Part shown: positions 26,085 through 35,812 of the stretch, one piece after another | How positions within the stretch are numbered: the stretch's first letter is position 1 | Layout of the letters: each line of letters starts with the position of its first letter | NCBI GenBank assembly: GCA_944393405.1 | Contig: CALYAC010000004.1 | Location: 1 to 64,000 of the forward strand | DNA: 64,000 bases | Direction: 5' to 3' | Source: an uncultured Clostridia bacterium | GTDB lineage: Bacteria > Bacillota_A > Clostridia > TANB77 > CAG-508 | Program-made: the position numbers and the translations under genes | The notes under the pieces: model-generated | What the model saw: the letters and a program-made list of their open reading frames with translations, nothing else | Databases searched by the model: none | What the model was told of the DNA's origin: nothing

Positions 26085-27939
26085 ATCCAATAGCATGGAA
26101 TGGGCACGATCTAATACATGTCGTACATTTTATACATTTATCTTGGTTTATATGTCTTATGTCTCTTCCCTCTCCTTCAATCGCATTTACAGGGCAATTC
26201 TTTTGGCATAATCCACAAGCTTTACACTTATCTGGGTCTATTTCTATTTTTGCTAAAGCTTTACATTCCATTGTTTTACATTCTTTTTCTATTGCATGTT
26301 GTCTAAATTCTTCTCTAAAATATTTCAATGTACTTATTACTGGATTTGGAGCACTTTGTCCAAGTCCACATATACTTGCCTTTTTTATATTAACTGCTAG
26401 CTTTTCTAATCTATATATATCATACTCTGTTCCTTCGCCACTACAAAGCTTTTCTAATATTTCTAACATTCTTTTTGTTCCTATTCTACAAGGAGTACAT
26501 TTACCACAACTTTCACTTACTGTAAATTCTAAATAAAATTTTGCTAAACATACCATACATTTAGTATCGTCCATAACAATAAGTCCACCTGAACCCATCA
26601 TAGAACCTATTTCCTTTAATGATTCATAATCTATTGGTGTATCTAAATGTTCTTTAGGTATACATCCTCCTGAAGGTCCTCCTGTCTGAGCTGCTTTAAA
26701 TTCTCTTCCATTTGGTATTCCTCCACCAATATCAAACACTATTTCTCTTAGAGTTGTTCCCATTGGAACTTCCACTAATCCGACATTATTTACATTTCCT
26801 CCAAGTGCAAATACTTTTGTTCCTTTTGATGTAGCTGTTCCTATTGATGAATACCATTCTGCACCATTTAAAATGATTTGAGCTATATTTGCATATGTTT
26901 CAACATTATTAATTAAAGTTGGACATCCCCATAAACCTGAATTTGCTGGATATGGTGGTTTTACTCTTGGTTGTCCTCTTCTTCCTTCAATTGACTCTAA
27001 AAGTGCTGTCTCTTCTCCGCAAACAAAAGCTCCTGCTCCAAGTCTTATTTCTATATCAAAATTAAATCCTGTTCCAAATATATTTTCTCCAAGTATTCCA
27101 TAATCTCTTGCTTCATCTATTGCAATTTGTAATCTATGTACTGCTATTGGATATTCAGCTCTTACATAAATATATCCTTTTTCTGCTCCTATTGCATAAC
27201 CTGCTATTTCCATAGCTTCTAAAACTGCGTGTGGATCTCCTTCTAGAATACTTCTATCCATAAAAGCTCCCGGATCTCCTTCATCTGCATTACACACTAC
27301 ATACTTTTTATCTCCTTTAGCTTCTTTTGTAAGCTTCCATTTCTTTCCTGTTGGAAATCCAGCTCCACCTCTACCTCTTAGTCCAGATTTATCTATTACG
27401 TCTATTACTTCGTCTTTTGACATTTCTGTTAAAACCTTAGCTAATGCTTTATATCCATCAAATGCAATATATTCATCTATTTCCTCTGGATTTATTACAC
27501 CACAATTTTTTAGTGCTATTCTTTTTTGCTTTTTGTAAAATGTTAAATCATCTAGTTTAGTAACTTTTGTTCCATCAATATCTTTACATAGTAATCTTTC
27601 TACTACTTTTCCTTCAATTATGTGTGAGTTTATAATTTCTTCGCAATCTTCTGGTTTTACCATAGCATAAAAAGTATCTTCTGGTCTTATTATAACTATA
27701 GGTCCTTTAGCACATAGTCCAAAACATCCAGTTTTTATTACTCTTACATTTTCTATTCCTTTTTCTTTAATTATTTTTCTAAAATTTTCTAATATTTGTG
27801 GTGATTTTGAAGAAGTACATCCAGTACCATGACATACTAATATATGTTTTTCTCTTGTATCTGCATTAGTATTTTTTCTTAAATCTAATTCAACTCTTTT
27901 TTCAGCCCTTATTTTTTCAATTTCTTCAATAGTCTTCAT
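26083..27939 (-). CDS. hymB: NuoF-like NADH-binding flavoprotein subunit of hydrogenase (HymB)
   Basis: It passes electrons between NADH, via FMN, and the HydA subunit, and in bifurcating enzymes also ferredoxin. In the 618 residues: a thioredoxin-like [2Fe-2S] domain (CHGTGCTSSKS about 35-45, CFGLCAKGP about 72-80), the FMN/NADH fold (GLRGRGGAGFPTGKKW, ADEGDPGAFMDRS, GAGAYVCGEETALL-like segment), the NuoF [4Fe-4S] site (ESCGKCTPCRIGTKRM) and a C-terminal ferredoxin domain with CKACGLCQKNCP and CIKCTTCIRSCP. No frameshift; the gene has no in-frame CGG. Confidence 0.95.
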   Translation of the reverse strand: MKTIEEIEKIRAEKRVELDLRKNTNADTREKHILVCHGTGCTSSKSPQILENFRKIIKEKGIENVRVIKTGCFGLCAKGPIVIIRPEDTFYAMVKPEDCEEIINSHIIEGKVVERLLCKDIDGTKVTKLDDLTFYKKQKRIALKNCGVINPEEIDEYIAFDGYKALAKVLTEMSKDEVIDVIDKSGLRGRGGAGFPTGKKWKLTKEAKGDKKYVVCNADEGDPGAFMDRSILEGDPHAVLEAMEIAGYAIGAEKGYIYVRAEYPIAVHRLQIAIDEARDYGILGENIFGTGFNFDIEIRLGAGAFVCGEETALLESIEGRRGQPRVKPPYPANSGLWGCPTLINNVETYANIAQIILNGAEWYSSIGTATSKGTKVFALGGNVNNVGLVEVPMGTTLREIVFDIGGGIPNGREFKAAQTGGPSGGCIPKEHLDTPIDYESLKEIGSMMGSGGLIVMDDTKCMVCLAKFYLEFTVSESCGKCTPCRIGTKRMLEILEKLCSGEGTEYDIYRLEKLAVNIKKASICGLGQSAPNPVISTLKYFREEFRQHAIEKECKTMECKALAKIEIDPDKCKACGLCQKNCPVNAIEGEGRDIRHINQDKCIKCTTCIRSCPFHAIG

Positions 27940-28020
27940 TCAAGACCTCCTTTTACTAATATCTATAAGATATTGATTTATAGATATTTTTGTATTATAC
28001 TATTTTTTTGATTTTAATTT

Positions 28021-28503
28021 TTATTCTTCCTTTTCTAATTTATCTAAAACCTCATCTAATTTTTTTACTGTTGCATGCCCATAAACTTCATCATTAACAG
28101 TAAATACTGGTGCTATTCCACATGCTCCTACACATCTGGTTGTATCAATTGAAAACTTTCCATCTTCACTTGTTTTTCCCTCTTCTAGGTTTAACCTTTC
28201 TTTTAGTCTATCTAATATTGATTGTGATCCCTTTACAAAACATGCTGTACCTAAACATACAGAAATATTATATTTCCCTTTTGGTTCTAAGGTAAATCTA
28301 GCATAAAAAGTAATTACACCATATATTTCTGCCATAGGTATTTTTAAATATTTAGAAATTTCCATTTGTGCTACCTTAGGTATATATCCATATTTTTCTT
28401 GAACTTCATTAAGAATTTGTATTAAGTTATCTTTTTCTTCTTTATATGGTTTCATTATTTCTATTACTTCTTCTCTTATTCTATTGTCTACACATTCACA
28501 CAT
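28021..28503 (-). CDS. hymA: NuoE-like [2Fe-2S] subunit of hydrogenase (HymA)
   Basis: Thioredoxin-like [2Fe-2S] protein of the NAD-linked hydrogenase. It is 160 residues with the four cluster Cys in CLGTACFVKG (about 84-93) and CVGACGIAP (about 124-132), and the helical N-terminus YGYIPKVAQMEISKYL typical of NuoE. It is the first gene of the nuoE-nuoF-hydA set, 81 bases before hymB. Confidence 0.95.
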   Translation of the reverse strand: MCECVDNRIREEVIEIMKPYKEEKDNLIQILNEVQEKYGYIPKVAQMEISKYLKIPMAEIYGVITFYARFTLEPKGKYNISVCLGTACFVKGSQSILDRLKERLNLEEGKTSEDGKFSIDTTRCVGACGIAPVFTVNDEVYGHATVKKLDEVLDKLEKEE

Positions 28504-28675
28504 AATTTTCCTCCTTATCCTTTTAAATATGTGTATATTATATCAAACTGGCTTTTCTTATACAATGATTTTCGACATTTATTTACATTTATCTTTAATA
28601 AATTTATAGATTTCTAATGACTTATTTTTGTTTTATTGTTATAATTATTTTATTAAAGAAAGGGAGTGCTGTTTT

Positions 28676-29194
28676 ATGAAACTATCACAAAGACTAGGAA
28701 TATCTTTACTTGGCTTTCCTATTGCTAGTTTTATAATTTTTATAATCTATTTTTTAATTTATATTATTATGGGAGAAAGTACTTATATCAGTGAAATATT
28801 CTATATTACTGATATTAATATTTTATTAAAAGAACTTCTTGTGTTAGGTGTTTCTATGTTTATTTCTTTATTATCTCTATTTACATTCTATGATGTAAAT
28901 AACAAATATACAACTAAGAAACATCCAATACTTTATACTGTTGTATCACTAATTCTTTTAATATTTGGCTTTGCTTTTATACCATTACTTGCAACTCAAC
29001 TATTTTTTAAGGATCTTCCTTTATTTAGTTTAACATTCTTTTTATTATGGATAATCCTTGTCACTGTTTATTCTTTAATAGAAGTTATTAGAGATTTTAT
29101 TAATAAATGGATTATTAATAAAAAAAGTGAAAAAGTAAATAAAGTAAAAATTGAAAAGATTAAAACAAAGAATATTAAAAATAAAGATAAATAG
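28676..29194 (+). CDS. Membrane protein with four predicted helices, unknown function
   Basis: I do not recognise the family. The 172-residue product has hydrophobic spans at about 10-32, 48-70, 85-107 and 116-138, then a very Lys-rich cytoplasmic tail. I start at 28676 because GAAAGGGAG lies ten bases upstream; the ATG at 28628 has no such site. It stands alone between two minus-strand operons and ends at a bidirectional terminator. Confidence 0.6.
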   Translation: MKLSQRLGISLLGFPIASFIIFIIYFLIYIIMGESTYISEIFYITDINILLKELLVLGVSMFISLLSLFTFYDVNNKYTTKKHPILYTVVSLILLIFGFAFIPLLATQLFFKDLPLFSLTFFLLWIILVTVYSLIEVIRDFINKWIINKKSEKVNKVKIEKIKTKNIKNKDK

Positions 29195-29224
29195 TTCTAC
29201 CGCAATATAAATATTATAAAACTA

Positions 29225-29298
29225 CAAAAAAAGATATAAGAAGTTTTCAATCACTCTATACTCTATTTAATATTTGAAAACTTCTTATATCTTTTAAT
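29225..29298. terminator. Bidirectional terminator
   Basis: AGATATAAGAAGTTTTCAA and its exact complement, 21 bases apart, with A and T runs outside. It serves the membrane-protein gene on plus and the DUF3048 gene on minus. Confidence 0.75.
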
Positions 29299-29307
29299 TA
29301 TTTTACC

Positions 29308-30378
29308 CTATTCTTCAACAAACGTAACATCTGAATCTAATGGACATATTTGTATGAATGTTTTTCCATCATTTACTTCAATCTCGTTACCTTCAGCATC
29401 TTTATATACTGTTTGACTTGTTCTAGAATCTTTAGTACATGTAATAGGAATTACCTTTCCATTAGTAATATAGTATCCATCTAATTCTTTTACATTATCA
29501 AGTGTTTGTCTTCCTTTTCCTGATCCATCATCTATTGTTGTATTTTCTGCAAATTCAATTATTATATTTTTTGTTGTAATAGTATCTCCTGAAGTCCAAT
29601 CAACTTGTTTTTCTCCTCTTGAATAACGTACATATTCTTTACTTTCTTTATCATATTTATATTCAACACTATTATAATCTGAATAAGGAATAACTATATC
29701 TGTTGCAGTTTTTCCATCTTCCAAATTAACTTCACTAACAACATAATTTAAAACCGGCTCTTGTTCTGTTGTTGTCCTATATCCTTTTCTTTCTGCTATA
29801 TTCATTATATCCTCTGTACTAGTAACAACATTATGTGGTGCATATTTTTCATTTACTCTCCAAAATGCTGTTGAACTTTCATAAATGCCATTTATATTAT
29901 TTACTCCTAAAGTACTTATATCCTCTTGTGCTTGTGGACTCCATCCATAGTGTACATATATAGCATCATTTTCTAATGCATAATCTAAGAAATAATGTCT
30001 TGAACTTCTAATTGGCCCTATTTTTTCTAAGTCTTTATCTTGAAGAATAAGCATTAACCTTGTTTCTCCACCTTCTACAATCATTTCATATACAATATCT
30101 GCTTCTTTTAATCCCGCTTGTGGCATAGCATCTATATTATTATCAATCATTACTGCTATTGGTCTAGATGTTCCTGATAATGTTTTAGGTGTCGCTACAA
30201 CAGGTTCCTCTTTTGTTTCATTTAATACTTCGTTTACACTAGATGTATCTGTACTTTTCCAATTTCCAAATATTTTTAATGCAAACAAAATAGCTGCTAT
30301 AATAATTAAAACTACTAGAACAATTACAAATATTCTTGTGCTGTTATTCTTTGGGCTTTGTCCTCTATTTCCTCTCAT
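29308..30378 (-). CDS. DUF3048 domain-containing (YerB-like) membrane-anchored protein
   Basis: The product is probably anchored by one N-terminal membrane segment (about 15-36) with an extracellular DUF3048 domain: RPIAVMIDNNIDAMPQAGL, ADIVYEMIVEGGETRLMLI, IGPIRSSRHYFLDYA and a C-terminal half with the TFIQICP ending. Biochemical role is not established. I start at 30378 (MRGNRG) because GAGAGG stands just before it; the longer frame would begin inside the upstream gene. It lies 29 bases after the YbeY-DgkA fusion and is probably co-transcribed. Confidence 0.88.
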   Translation of the reverse strand: MRGNRGQSPKNNSTRIFVIVLVVLIIIAAILFALKIFGNWKSTDTSSVNEVLNETKEEPVVATPKTLSGTSRPIAVMIDNNIDAMPQAGLKEADIVYEMIVEGGETRLMLILQDKDLEKIGPIRSSRHYFLDYALENDAIYVHYGWSPQAQEDISTLGVNNINGIYESSTAFWRVNEKYAPHNVVTSTEDIMNIAERKGYRTTTEQEPVLNYVVSEVNLEDGKTATDIVIPYSDYNSVEYKYDKESKEYVRYSRGEKQVDWTSGDTITTKNIIIEFAENTTIDDGSGKGRQTLDNVKELDGYYITNGKVIPITCTKDSRTSQTVYKDAEGNEIEVNDGKTFIQICPLDSDVTFVEE

Positions 30379-30407
30379 TTTATCAATTCCTCTCGTTTTA
30401 ATTTTGC

Positions 30408-31694
30408 TTATATTTTCATTACTCCTAAAGTAATACCATAAATAATCAATATAATTATTATTCCAACACAAGCACTAAAAACTACTTCTGATAATCTATG
30501 TTCTTTTGATTCAATTCTACTTGCTGATACCAATATTGAAAGAACTAATGATAATGTTAATATAACTATATTATCTGTTATTAACCATATTATTGTATTT
30601 GCTGCAAATGCTAAAGCAGAATATCCACTTGGAACAAATTTCTTATTTAACCCTCTATGTTTATTAGATCTAGCTATAGCAATTAATGCAACTATAGCAA
30701 CTAATACTATTATAATAGCTGAAAATGCTAAGTGTATTGGAGATTGTACAATATTTTTTATAAACTGAAGTCCTATATCACTTATCTTATCAAAAAACAG
30801 AAAGTATGCAACAATTAACGCATTTAACGCTGTTATTACAACTCCTCCTGCTGCAACATCTTTTGCTATTTTTGCTTTTGGATGATAAACATCAACATAT
30901 AAATCTACAACTGTTTCTATCGCTGTATTACACATTTCAGCAAATAATATTAAAATGATTGTAAACAAAAAGCATAAGAATTCAGCTCTGCTTAAGTCAA
31001 AGAACAGACTTATTATAACTACAGCAACAGCTATAACTAGTTGAATCTTTATATTTCTTTGTGTTGTAGTCGCATATATAATTCCATTTGTAGCATTTTT
31101 CCAAGCATCTATAAAGTTGCTATTTGATGTCTTTTTTTTATTTTTTTTTTCTTTTCTTTCTATTTCTTCAAGTTCTTTTTTTCCTTCTTCTTCTGATGTC
31201 TCCCTTTTTATTCCTAATTTTGATAATATATTCTCTTCTTTTTCCCTCATTACCTTTTTATCTGATTCTTCAATATGATCATATCCCATTAAGTGATAAA
31301 AACCATGAACAACCATATAAGATAATTCTCTTTCAAAACTATGTCCATATTCCTCTGCTTGTTCATAAACTCTTGGAATTGAAATTACTACATCTCCTAA
31401 TATATCTCCTTGCATATTAACATCTGTATTTTGTGCATTTTCCTTTATGAATTTATCTAATTCCTCTTTTTCAAACATAGGAAACGAAAGTACATCTGTA
31501 GCTTTATCAATGTTTCTATACTGCTTATTTATTTTTTCTATTTCGTCTTCATTTGTTAATGTAATGCTTATGTATATATTTGCTTGATCTAATTTTTCTT
31601 CTTTAAAACATTCATCAACAACTTCTTTAATGATATTTTCATATTTTTCATTTTTTTCTAAATTTTTATATATAATTTCGCAATTTTCTTCCAT
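30408..31694 (-). CDS. ybeY: Three-domain fusion: YbeY endoribonuclease, diacylglycerol kinase-like, PAP2-like phosphatase
   Basis: About 428 residues in one unbroken frame. Residues 1-165 are YbeY, the rRNA-maturation endonuclease, with its zinc motif HGFYHLMGYDH (about 128-138). A Lys/Glu-rich linker follows. About 195-310 is a DgkA/undecaprenol kinase-like membrane domain (WKNATNGI, FAEMCNTAIETVVDLY, AKDVAAGGVVI). About 320-428 has four helices with KFVPSGYSALAFA and SRIESKEHRLSEVV, which fit a PAP2-type lipid phosphatase. ybeY and dgkA are adjacent genes in many Firmicutes; here they are joined. The start is uncertain between 31700 and 31694; I prefer 31694 for RBS spacing. Confidence 0.9.
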   Translation of the reverse strand: MEENCEIIYKNLEKNEKYENIIKEVVDECFKEEKLDQANIYISITLTNEDEIEKINKQYRNIDKATDVLSFPMFEKEELDKFIKENAQNTDVNMQGDILGDVVISIPRVYEQAEEYGHSFERELSYMVVHGFYHLMGYDHIEESDKKVMREKEENILSKLGIKRETSEEEGKKELEEIERKEKKNKKKTSNSNFIDAWKNATNGIIYATTTQRNIKIQLVIAVAVVIISLFFDLSRAEFLCFLFTIILILFAEMCNTAIETVVDLYVDVYHPKAKIAKDVAAGGVVITALNALIVAYFLFFDKISDIGLQFIKNIVQSPIHLAFSAIIIVLVAIVALIAIARSNKHRGLNKKFVPSGYSALAFAANTIIWLITDNIVILTLSLVLSILVSASRIESKEHRLSEVVFSACVGIIIILIIYGITLGVMKI

Positions 31695-31717
31695 ATTCAT
31701 TCCTTTTTCTATTTATA

Positions 31718-32947
31718 TTATACTGCTTCTTTCTTTACTCTAGTTTTTCTTTTGGTTTTTTTTGCTACTTTTTTATATTCTCCTTCTGAAACATAAGAAT
31801 TATATAAATTTCTCATAACTCCTAATTCTACAAGTTTATTTCTATAGAATTTAATTATTCTATAATATTTATTTTCATTTGATAAAACATAATCTAAATC
31901 GTTTCTTATAAATAATATTTCTTTTTGTTTAATATATTCATCATAATTTTTAGTTTTTGTGTTTTCTAATTCTTTATATTTATCCCAGAACTTTTTAAAT
32001 TTTTCTCTTTCTGTTGGTCTTTCCCAATAAATCTTTGTACTTAATAATTTAACATTATATTCTTCCATTATATTTATTAGTAAAGCATATGCTTTTTCTT
32101 GTTTTCTTAATACCTTTGTATCAACTATTAAACTCCTTGTATCATTCAATAGTTTTTCATAGCATTGCTCTGCAACTACTAATGGTAAACTATGTGTAAA
32201 TAGTTTTCTACTTAATCCAAGAAGAATTACATTTTTTTCTATTACATCATTTTGATCTAATTTTCCTACAGAAAATCTATCAAAATTATCATATTCATCT
32301 AAAATTTCTTTATAAGTATCATTTTGTTCTATTTCAAATTTAATTGGTAAAATATTTGAAATATATTCTTCTAATGTTTTAAATATTTTATTATATATTT
32401 CCTCTTTTTCTCCATCATTCATATTATCAGCAAGTCTTATTGAATAATGTTTTAATAAACCTTTATAAAGTATCTCAGATTCTGTACAGTAGAATTTCTT
32501 AAATCTTTCTATTACTTTTGGTTTATCATTTAATACATTTTGATAATCTAATCCAATTAAATAAATTTGTTTCCTATATTTATATTCTGTATATCCGCTC
32601 TCTTTTAAATGAGTTATCATATAATATTGAGATAATGCATCTTTTTCAAACTCACTTGCAGTATCATTTTTTACTTTTTTATATATTGAATCCATTATAT
32701 GCTTATCTATTGCTTCAAGATATAATGCATATGTATCATCTAACTTTTTAGATAAAATTTCTTTTTTCTCTGGTTCTTCTGCACTATTCAAGTTTTCAAA
32801 TAACTTTAGTACATTGTTCCTTTTCATTGTAATTATTACGCCATTTAGTCCAATCTTTGTTGGTATAAGTAGTTTACTAATTGTGCTTGTTATCTTTGAG
32901 AAAAATGTTCTTTCTGAATTATAAATTCTTACACTTCTTTCTTCCAT
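31718..32947 (-). CDS. Unknown 409-residue soluble protein
   Basis: I do not recognise a family. The protein is highly charged and mostly helical, with short aromatic motifs, no signal peptide or membrane span, and a strongly basic C-terminus (KKVAKKTKRKTRVKKEAV) that could bind nucleic acid. It lies where phoH is often found, between yqfD and ybeY, but has no P-loop. I start at 32947 because AAAGGA is nine bases upstream; 32956 lies too close to it. Confidence 0.55.
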   Translation of the reverse strand: MEERSVRIYNSERTFFSKITSTISKLLIPTKIGLNGVIITMKRNNVLKLFENLNSAEEPEKKEILSKKLDDTYALYLEAIDKHIMDSIYKKVKNDTASEFEKDALSQYYMITHLKESGYTEYKYRKQIYLIGLDYQNVLNDKPKVIERFKKFYCTESEILYKGLLKHYSIRLADNMNDGEKEEIYNKIFKTLEEYISNILPIKFEIEQNDTYKEILDEYDNFDRFSVGKLDQNDVIEKNVILLGLSRKLFTHSLPLVVAEQCYEKLLNDTRSLIVDTKVLRKQEKAYALLINIMEEYNVKLLSTKIYWERPTEREKFKKFWDKYKELENTKTKNYDEYIKQKEILFIRNDLDYVLSNENKYYRIIKFYRNKLVELGVMRNLYNSYVSEGEYKKVAKKTKRKTRVKKEAV

Positions 32948-32993
32948 TTTATCCATCCTTTCTCTTCCTTTGTTTGTTTCTTAAATAATTATT

Positions 32994-34176
32994 TTAAAAA
33001 ACTATTTTTTCTTCTAAGCCAATTTCTTCTTTTACTTCATATATTACTTCTACTTCTATATAGTCTTTTTCTACTCTTGTGTTTATTTTTTTGTCAGTTA
33101 CTTCTTTGTTTTCTATATCTTTTTTTAGTTCTTCTTCTGCTTTTCTTATGCCTATATCTTTTGCTTCTTCTATACTATATATTATTGATGTTTCTTCATA
33201 TTCTTTGTATTCATATTTTATAATTTCAATTGGTAAATAGAAATCTGAAAATAATTTTAATTTTTTTGTCGTTTCTATTGTATCATATTTTTCAAATTTT
33301 GGAAGTGTTTTATGCAAATTTATTTGAAAATTATTTATCTTTACGGAATATTTATTCTCAAGGTTTCCTGTTTCTTCTTTTTTAGTTTCTTTAAAATATA
33401 TTTTTTGGACATTATTATGCCATACTTTTGCTTCAACACTACCATATGAGTGGACAAATCGCTTTCCTGTATATTTTCCTTCTAGATATCCTGCTATTAG
33501 TATATCTCCTTTTTTTACAACATCCCCACTTTTTACTAGGGGAGTACCATTTCCAGCACTTACTTTAGTTATTATTCCATCTTGATTTGCAACAACATTA
33601 CAAAATTCTTCTTCATCTATTATTTCTGGTTTAGGATCCGATTTTTCTATTTTTACTTTTGCATTCGTTCCATTTATTTCTATTCCCACCCATGCAATAT
33701 CATCTCTTTCTAATCTTATTTTATTTATTATTTCTTTTGTATCAATGCTATTTTTTAAAACTCCTGTTTTTAATCCATCTTGTTCCAACAAACTAATTAT
33801 TTCGTCTTTATTTATGTATCCATTACATTCTATTTCTATATTCCATATAAAGTGGGATAATGTAAAAATTAATAAAATGATTAAAATTAGTAAAATTAGA
33901 AATATTTTTCTTTTTCTATATTTTTTTATAAAGAATGGTAGTCCTTTTTTTTCTTTTATCCTTACTTTACATTTTGTTTTCCTTGATATTTCTTTTAACC
34001 TTTTAAAATCTTTTCTATTTATATTTGCTTTTAAAGTAATATCATCTGTTCTTTCTAAATTCCATAACTCAATTTGTTTTTGGAAGCATATATTTAAAAA
34101 TCTTTCTATATAATATCCTTCTACTAAAATTTTTACATATCCGATTATAATATTCTATTACTCTATTTAAATTCAA
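32994..34176 (-). CDS. yqfD: Sporulation protein YqfD, needs +1 recoding at CGGA
   Basis: A membrane protein of the sporulation (sigma-E-type) set, paired with YqfC. The TTG at 34176 lies ten bases after GAGGAGG at the end of yqfC. Eleven codons (LNLNRVIEYYN) are followed by CGG-A. As triplets the frame ends after 31 residues. Reading CGGA (34143-34140) as Gly12 continues with YVKILVEGYYIERFLN, then RTDDITLKANINRKDF, one membrane helix (IFLILLILIILLIFTLSHFIW, about 91-111) and the long extracytoplasmic domain to 32994, in all 393 residues, close to the family length of about 398. There is no ATG, GTG or TTG that would let translation begin just past the shift. Confidence 0.9.
34140..34143 (-). 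other. CGGA recoding site in yqfD
   Basis: AAT-CGGA-TAT: zero frame gives NRICKNFSRR and soon TGA. With CGGA as glycine the product is NGYVKILVEGYYIERFLN, the conserved YqfD N-terminus. Confidence 0.87.
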
Positions 34177-34181
34177 GATAT

Positions 34182-34469
34182 TTATTCCTCCTCATCATTT
34201 ATCGTGTTTTCAAAGTCTATTCCTTCTATTTTTCCAGTTATTATTAAATCATCTGTATTCATTTCTTCTAAACTTAAATTAAATCCATTAATATTTATAA
34301 TTCCTATATATGTGTTTAATCTAATAAAATAATCTTGATATTCTAAAATTCCTTTATGATTTTCTATTAATACTTTTTCAAAACCTATTATTGTTATTTT
34401 CGGATTATCAGTACTAAGCTCTATAGGTATTTCTAATAATTCATCAATTTTTCTTGCTTTTCTTCTCAT
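34182..34469 (-). CDS. yqfC: Sporulation protein YqfC (YabP/YqfC family)
   Basis: 95 residues of the YabP/YqfC family. RRKARKIDELLEIPIELSTDNPKITIIG at the N-terminus and ILEYQDYFIRLNTYIGIININGFNLSLEEMNTDDLIITGKI are the conserved core. The coat-associated member YabP is a relative; direct coupling to yqfD (TTG start five bases after this stop) identifies YqfC. Its last codons form the RBS for yqfD. Confidence 0.9.
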   Translation of the reverse strand: MRRKARKIDELLEIPIELSTDNPKITIIGFEKVLIENHKGILEYQDYFIRLNTYIGIININGFNLSLEEMNTDDLIITGKIEGIDFENTINDEEE

Positions 34470-34582
34470 AAATTCCTCCTACTATTGTTTTAGTTATATA
34501 CTTTCATTTTATGAGATTTGTCTTAAATTATTACTAAACAATCTTTTATTCATGATAAAGTAATTAATACCTTGTTATACTA

Positions 34583-34612
34583 AAAAACAGGAGAATGTCT
34601 AACATTCTCCTA
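34583..34612 (-). terminator. Terminator of the deacetylase gene
   Basis: AGGAGAATGT and ACATTCTCCT with a three-base loop, then a T run on minus, 13 bases after the stop. Confidence 0.85.
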
Positions 34613-34624
34613 AATATTTATAAT

Positions 34625-35473
34625 TTATTTTTCAAATTCATCTAAAGTTTTAAACTCATACCCCATATCTTTTATTTTCTTTATGCATTCATCTAAAATA
34701 TTACTATTATCTTTAGATGTACTATGTAATAACATTACCTCTCCATTATGTAAGTTTTCCATTATTTTTTCTTTTCCATATTCTTCTCTTCCTTGTTTAT
34801 TTTCATCCCAGTCATCATATGCAAAAGACCACATAACAGTAGTATATCCAAGCGTATTAGTATATTCTATGCTTCTTTCACTATATTCTCCTTTTGGTGG
34901 TCTTATATATTTCATTTCATACCCAAATTTATCATAAACTGCTGTATGAAGTTCCATAACATCATCTTTTATTTCTTCATTACTTGATTCAGGCATACAA
35001 ATGTGATCAGATGTATGATTTCCTACAATATGCCCCTCATCTATCATTTTCTTAACTGTATCCGAAGCCGTATTTAAATAATGTCCTGTTATGAAAAATG
35101 TTGCCTTTACATCATTTTGTTTTAATATTTCTAATATTTTTTTTGTATATCCAGCCTCATATCCGCAGTCAAATGTCAAATATATATATTTCTTTTCACT
35201 ATTTCCTATACATATTCCATTATATCTATTTATGATTCTTTTATTTTCATTTCCTAAATCTGGCTGATCATGATTTTTTCCTCTTTTTATTCCCCAACTT
35301 ATTTTTTTATTACTAATACTACTTGTTGCACTTGTTTGTACTAAATTTATTTCATTCTTTTCTTTATTTGATATATTTCCACTTTCTTTCATGCTTAGTA
35401 CAGAAAATGAAAATATAAATACTAATGATAGCATAAAAAAAGTAGTAAGTTTTTCTATTTTTTTCTTATTCAT
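34625..35473 (-). CDS. pdaA: PdaA-like polysaccharide deacetylase
   Basis: It probably deacetylates muramic acid in spore cortex peptidoglycan, a step toward muramic-delta-lactam. It is 282 residues: a signal anchor (about 8-27), then WGIKRGKNHDQPDLG, which is PdaA-specific, and the NodB domain with LTFDCGYEAGYT (about 100-111), the metal His pair in GNHTSDH (about 151-157), RPPKGEYS (about 189-196) and VMLLHSTS. TFDCGY replaces the usual TFDDG/TFDNGY, so the Asp of position 2 is a Cys, as in some PdaA relatives. A 42-base sequence upstream is shared with the ECF sigma gene. Confidence 0.88.
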   Translation of the reverse strand: MNKKKIEKLTTFFMLSLVFIFSFSVLSMKESGNISNKEKNEINLVQTSATSSISNKKISWGIKRGKNHDQPDLGNENKRIINRYNGICIGNSEKKYIYLTFDCGYEAGYTKKILEILKQNDVKATFFITGHYLNTASDTVKKMIDEGHIVGNHTSDHICMPESSNEEIKDDVMELHTAVYDKFGYEMKYIRPPKGEYSERSIEYTNTLGYTTVMWSFAYDDWDENKQGREEYGKEKIMENLHNGEVMLLHSTSKDNSNILDECIKKIKDMGYEFKTLDEFEK

Positions 35474-35517
35474 ACTATAAGATTCCCCCTTAAATTCTTA
35501 CTACTTTAATATTATTC

Positions 35518-35559
35518 TATAACTTTTCAAATATTCATATAAAATTACAAGTAAATTTA
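35518..35559 (-). repeat. 42-base exact direct repeat, copy A (upstream of pdaA)
   Basis: Identical over 42 bases to 39607-39648. It begins TATAACTTTTCAAATATTC and ends AAGTAAATTTA on plus. It lies 45-86 bases before the pdaA start and in the same orientation relative to the gene as copy B. Confidence 0.85.
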
Positions 35560-35726
35560 TATGATTATCTATAGATAAAACATATGGTTTACCATCAAAT
35601 TCAACTATACACTAATCTTTTATAAATATTCAAAATCTCCTATTATTAAAAAGCAAATATTAACTTTAAGTATTCTAATAACTTTGAAAATAGCTATAAT
35701 CTTACTATTTTTATACATAAACTCCA

Positions 35727-35775
35727 TAAAGAAGAAGACTGTAATTTAAATTACAGCCTCCTCTTTACCAAAAAG
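35727..35775 (-). terminator. Terminator of the foreign secreted-protein gene
   Basis: AAGAGGAGGCTGTAATTT and AAATTACAGTCTTCTTCTT pair on minus with almost no loop and end in T-rich sequence. Confidence 0.65.
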
Positions 35776-35798
35776 TTAAAATGTACTCCTTCTGGTTT

Positions 35799-35812
35799 GA
35801 AACTAGAGGTTT
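35799..35812 (+). repeat. Left arm of 14-base inverted repeat around the foreign gene
   Basis: GAAACTAGAGGTTT is the exact complement of 36443-36456. The two arms bracket the gene at 35866-36423 with 630 bases between them. Confidence 0.8.

Noticed and set aside
3594..34143. Classical +1 shift by slipping of the P-site tRNA
   Set aside because: The codons before CGG (TTC, TCT, AGC, AAT, GGG) do not allow re-pairing one base downstream in a consistent way, and no shared Shine-Dalgarno-like or hairpin stimulator was seen around the sites.
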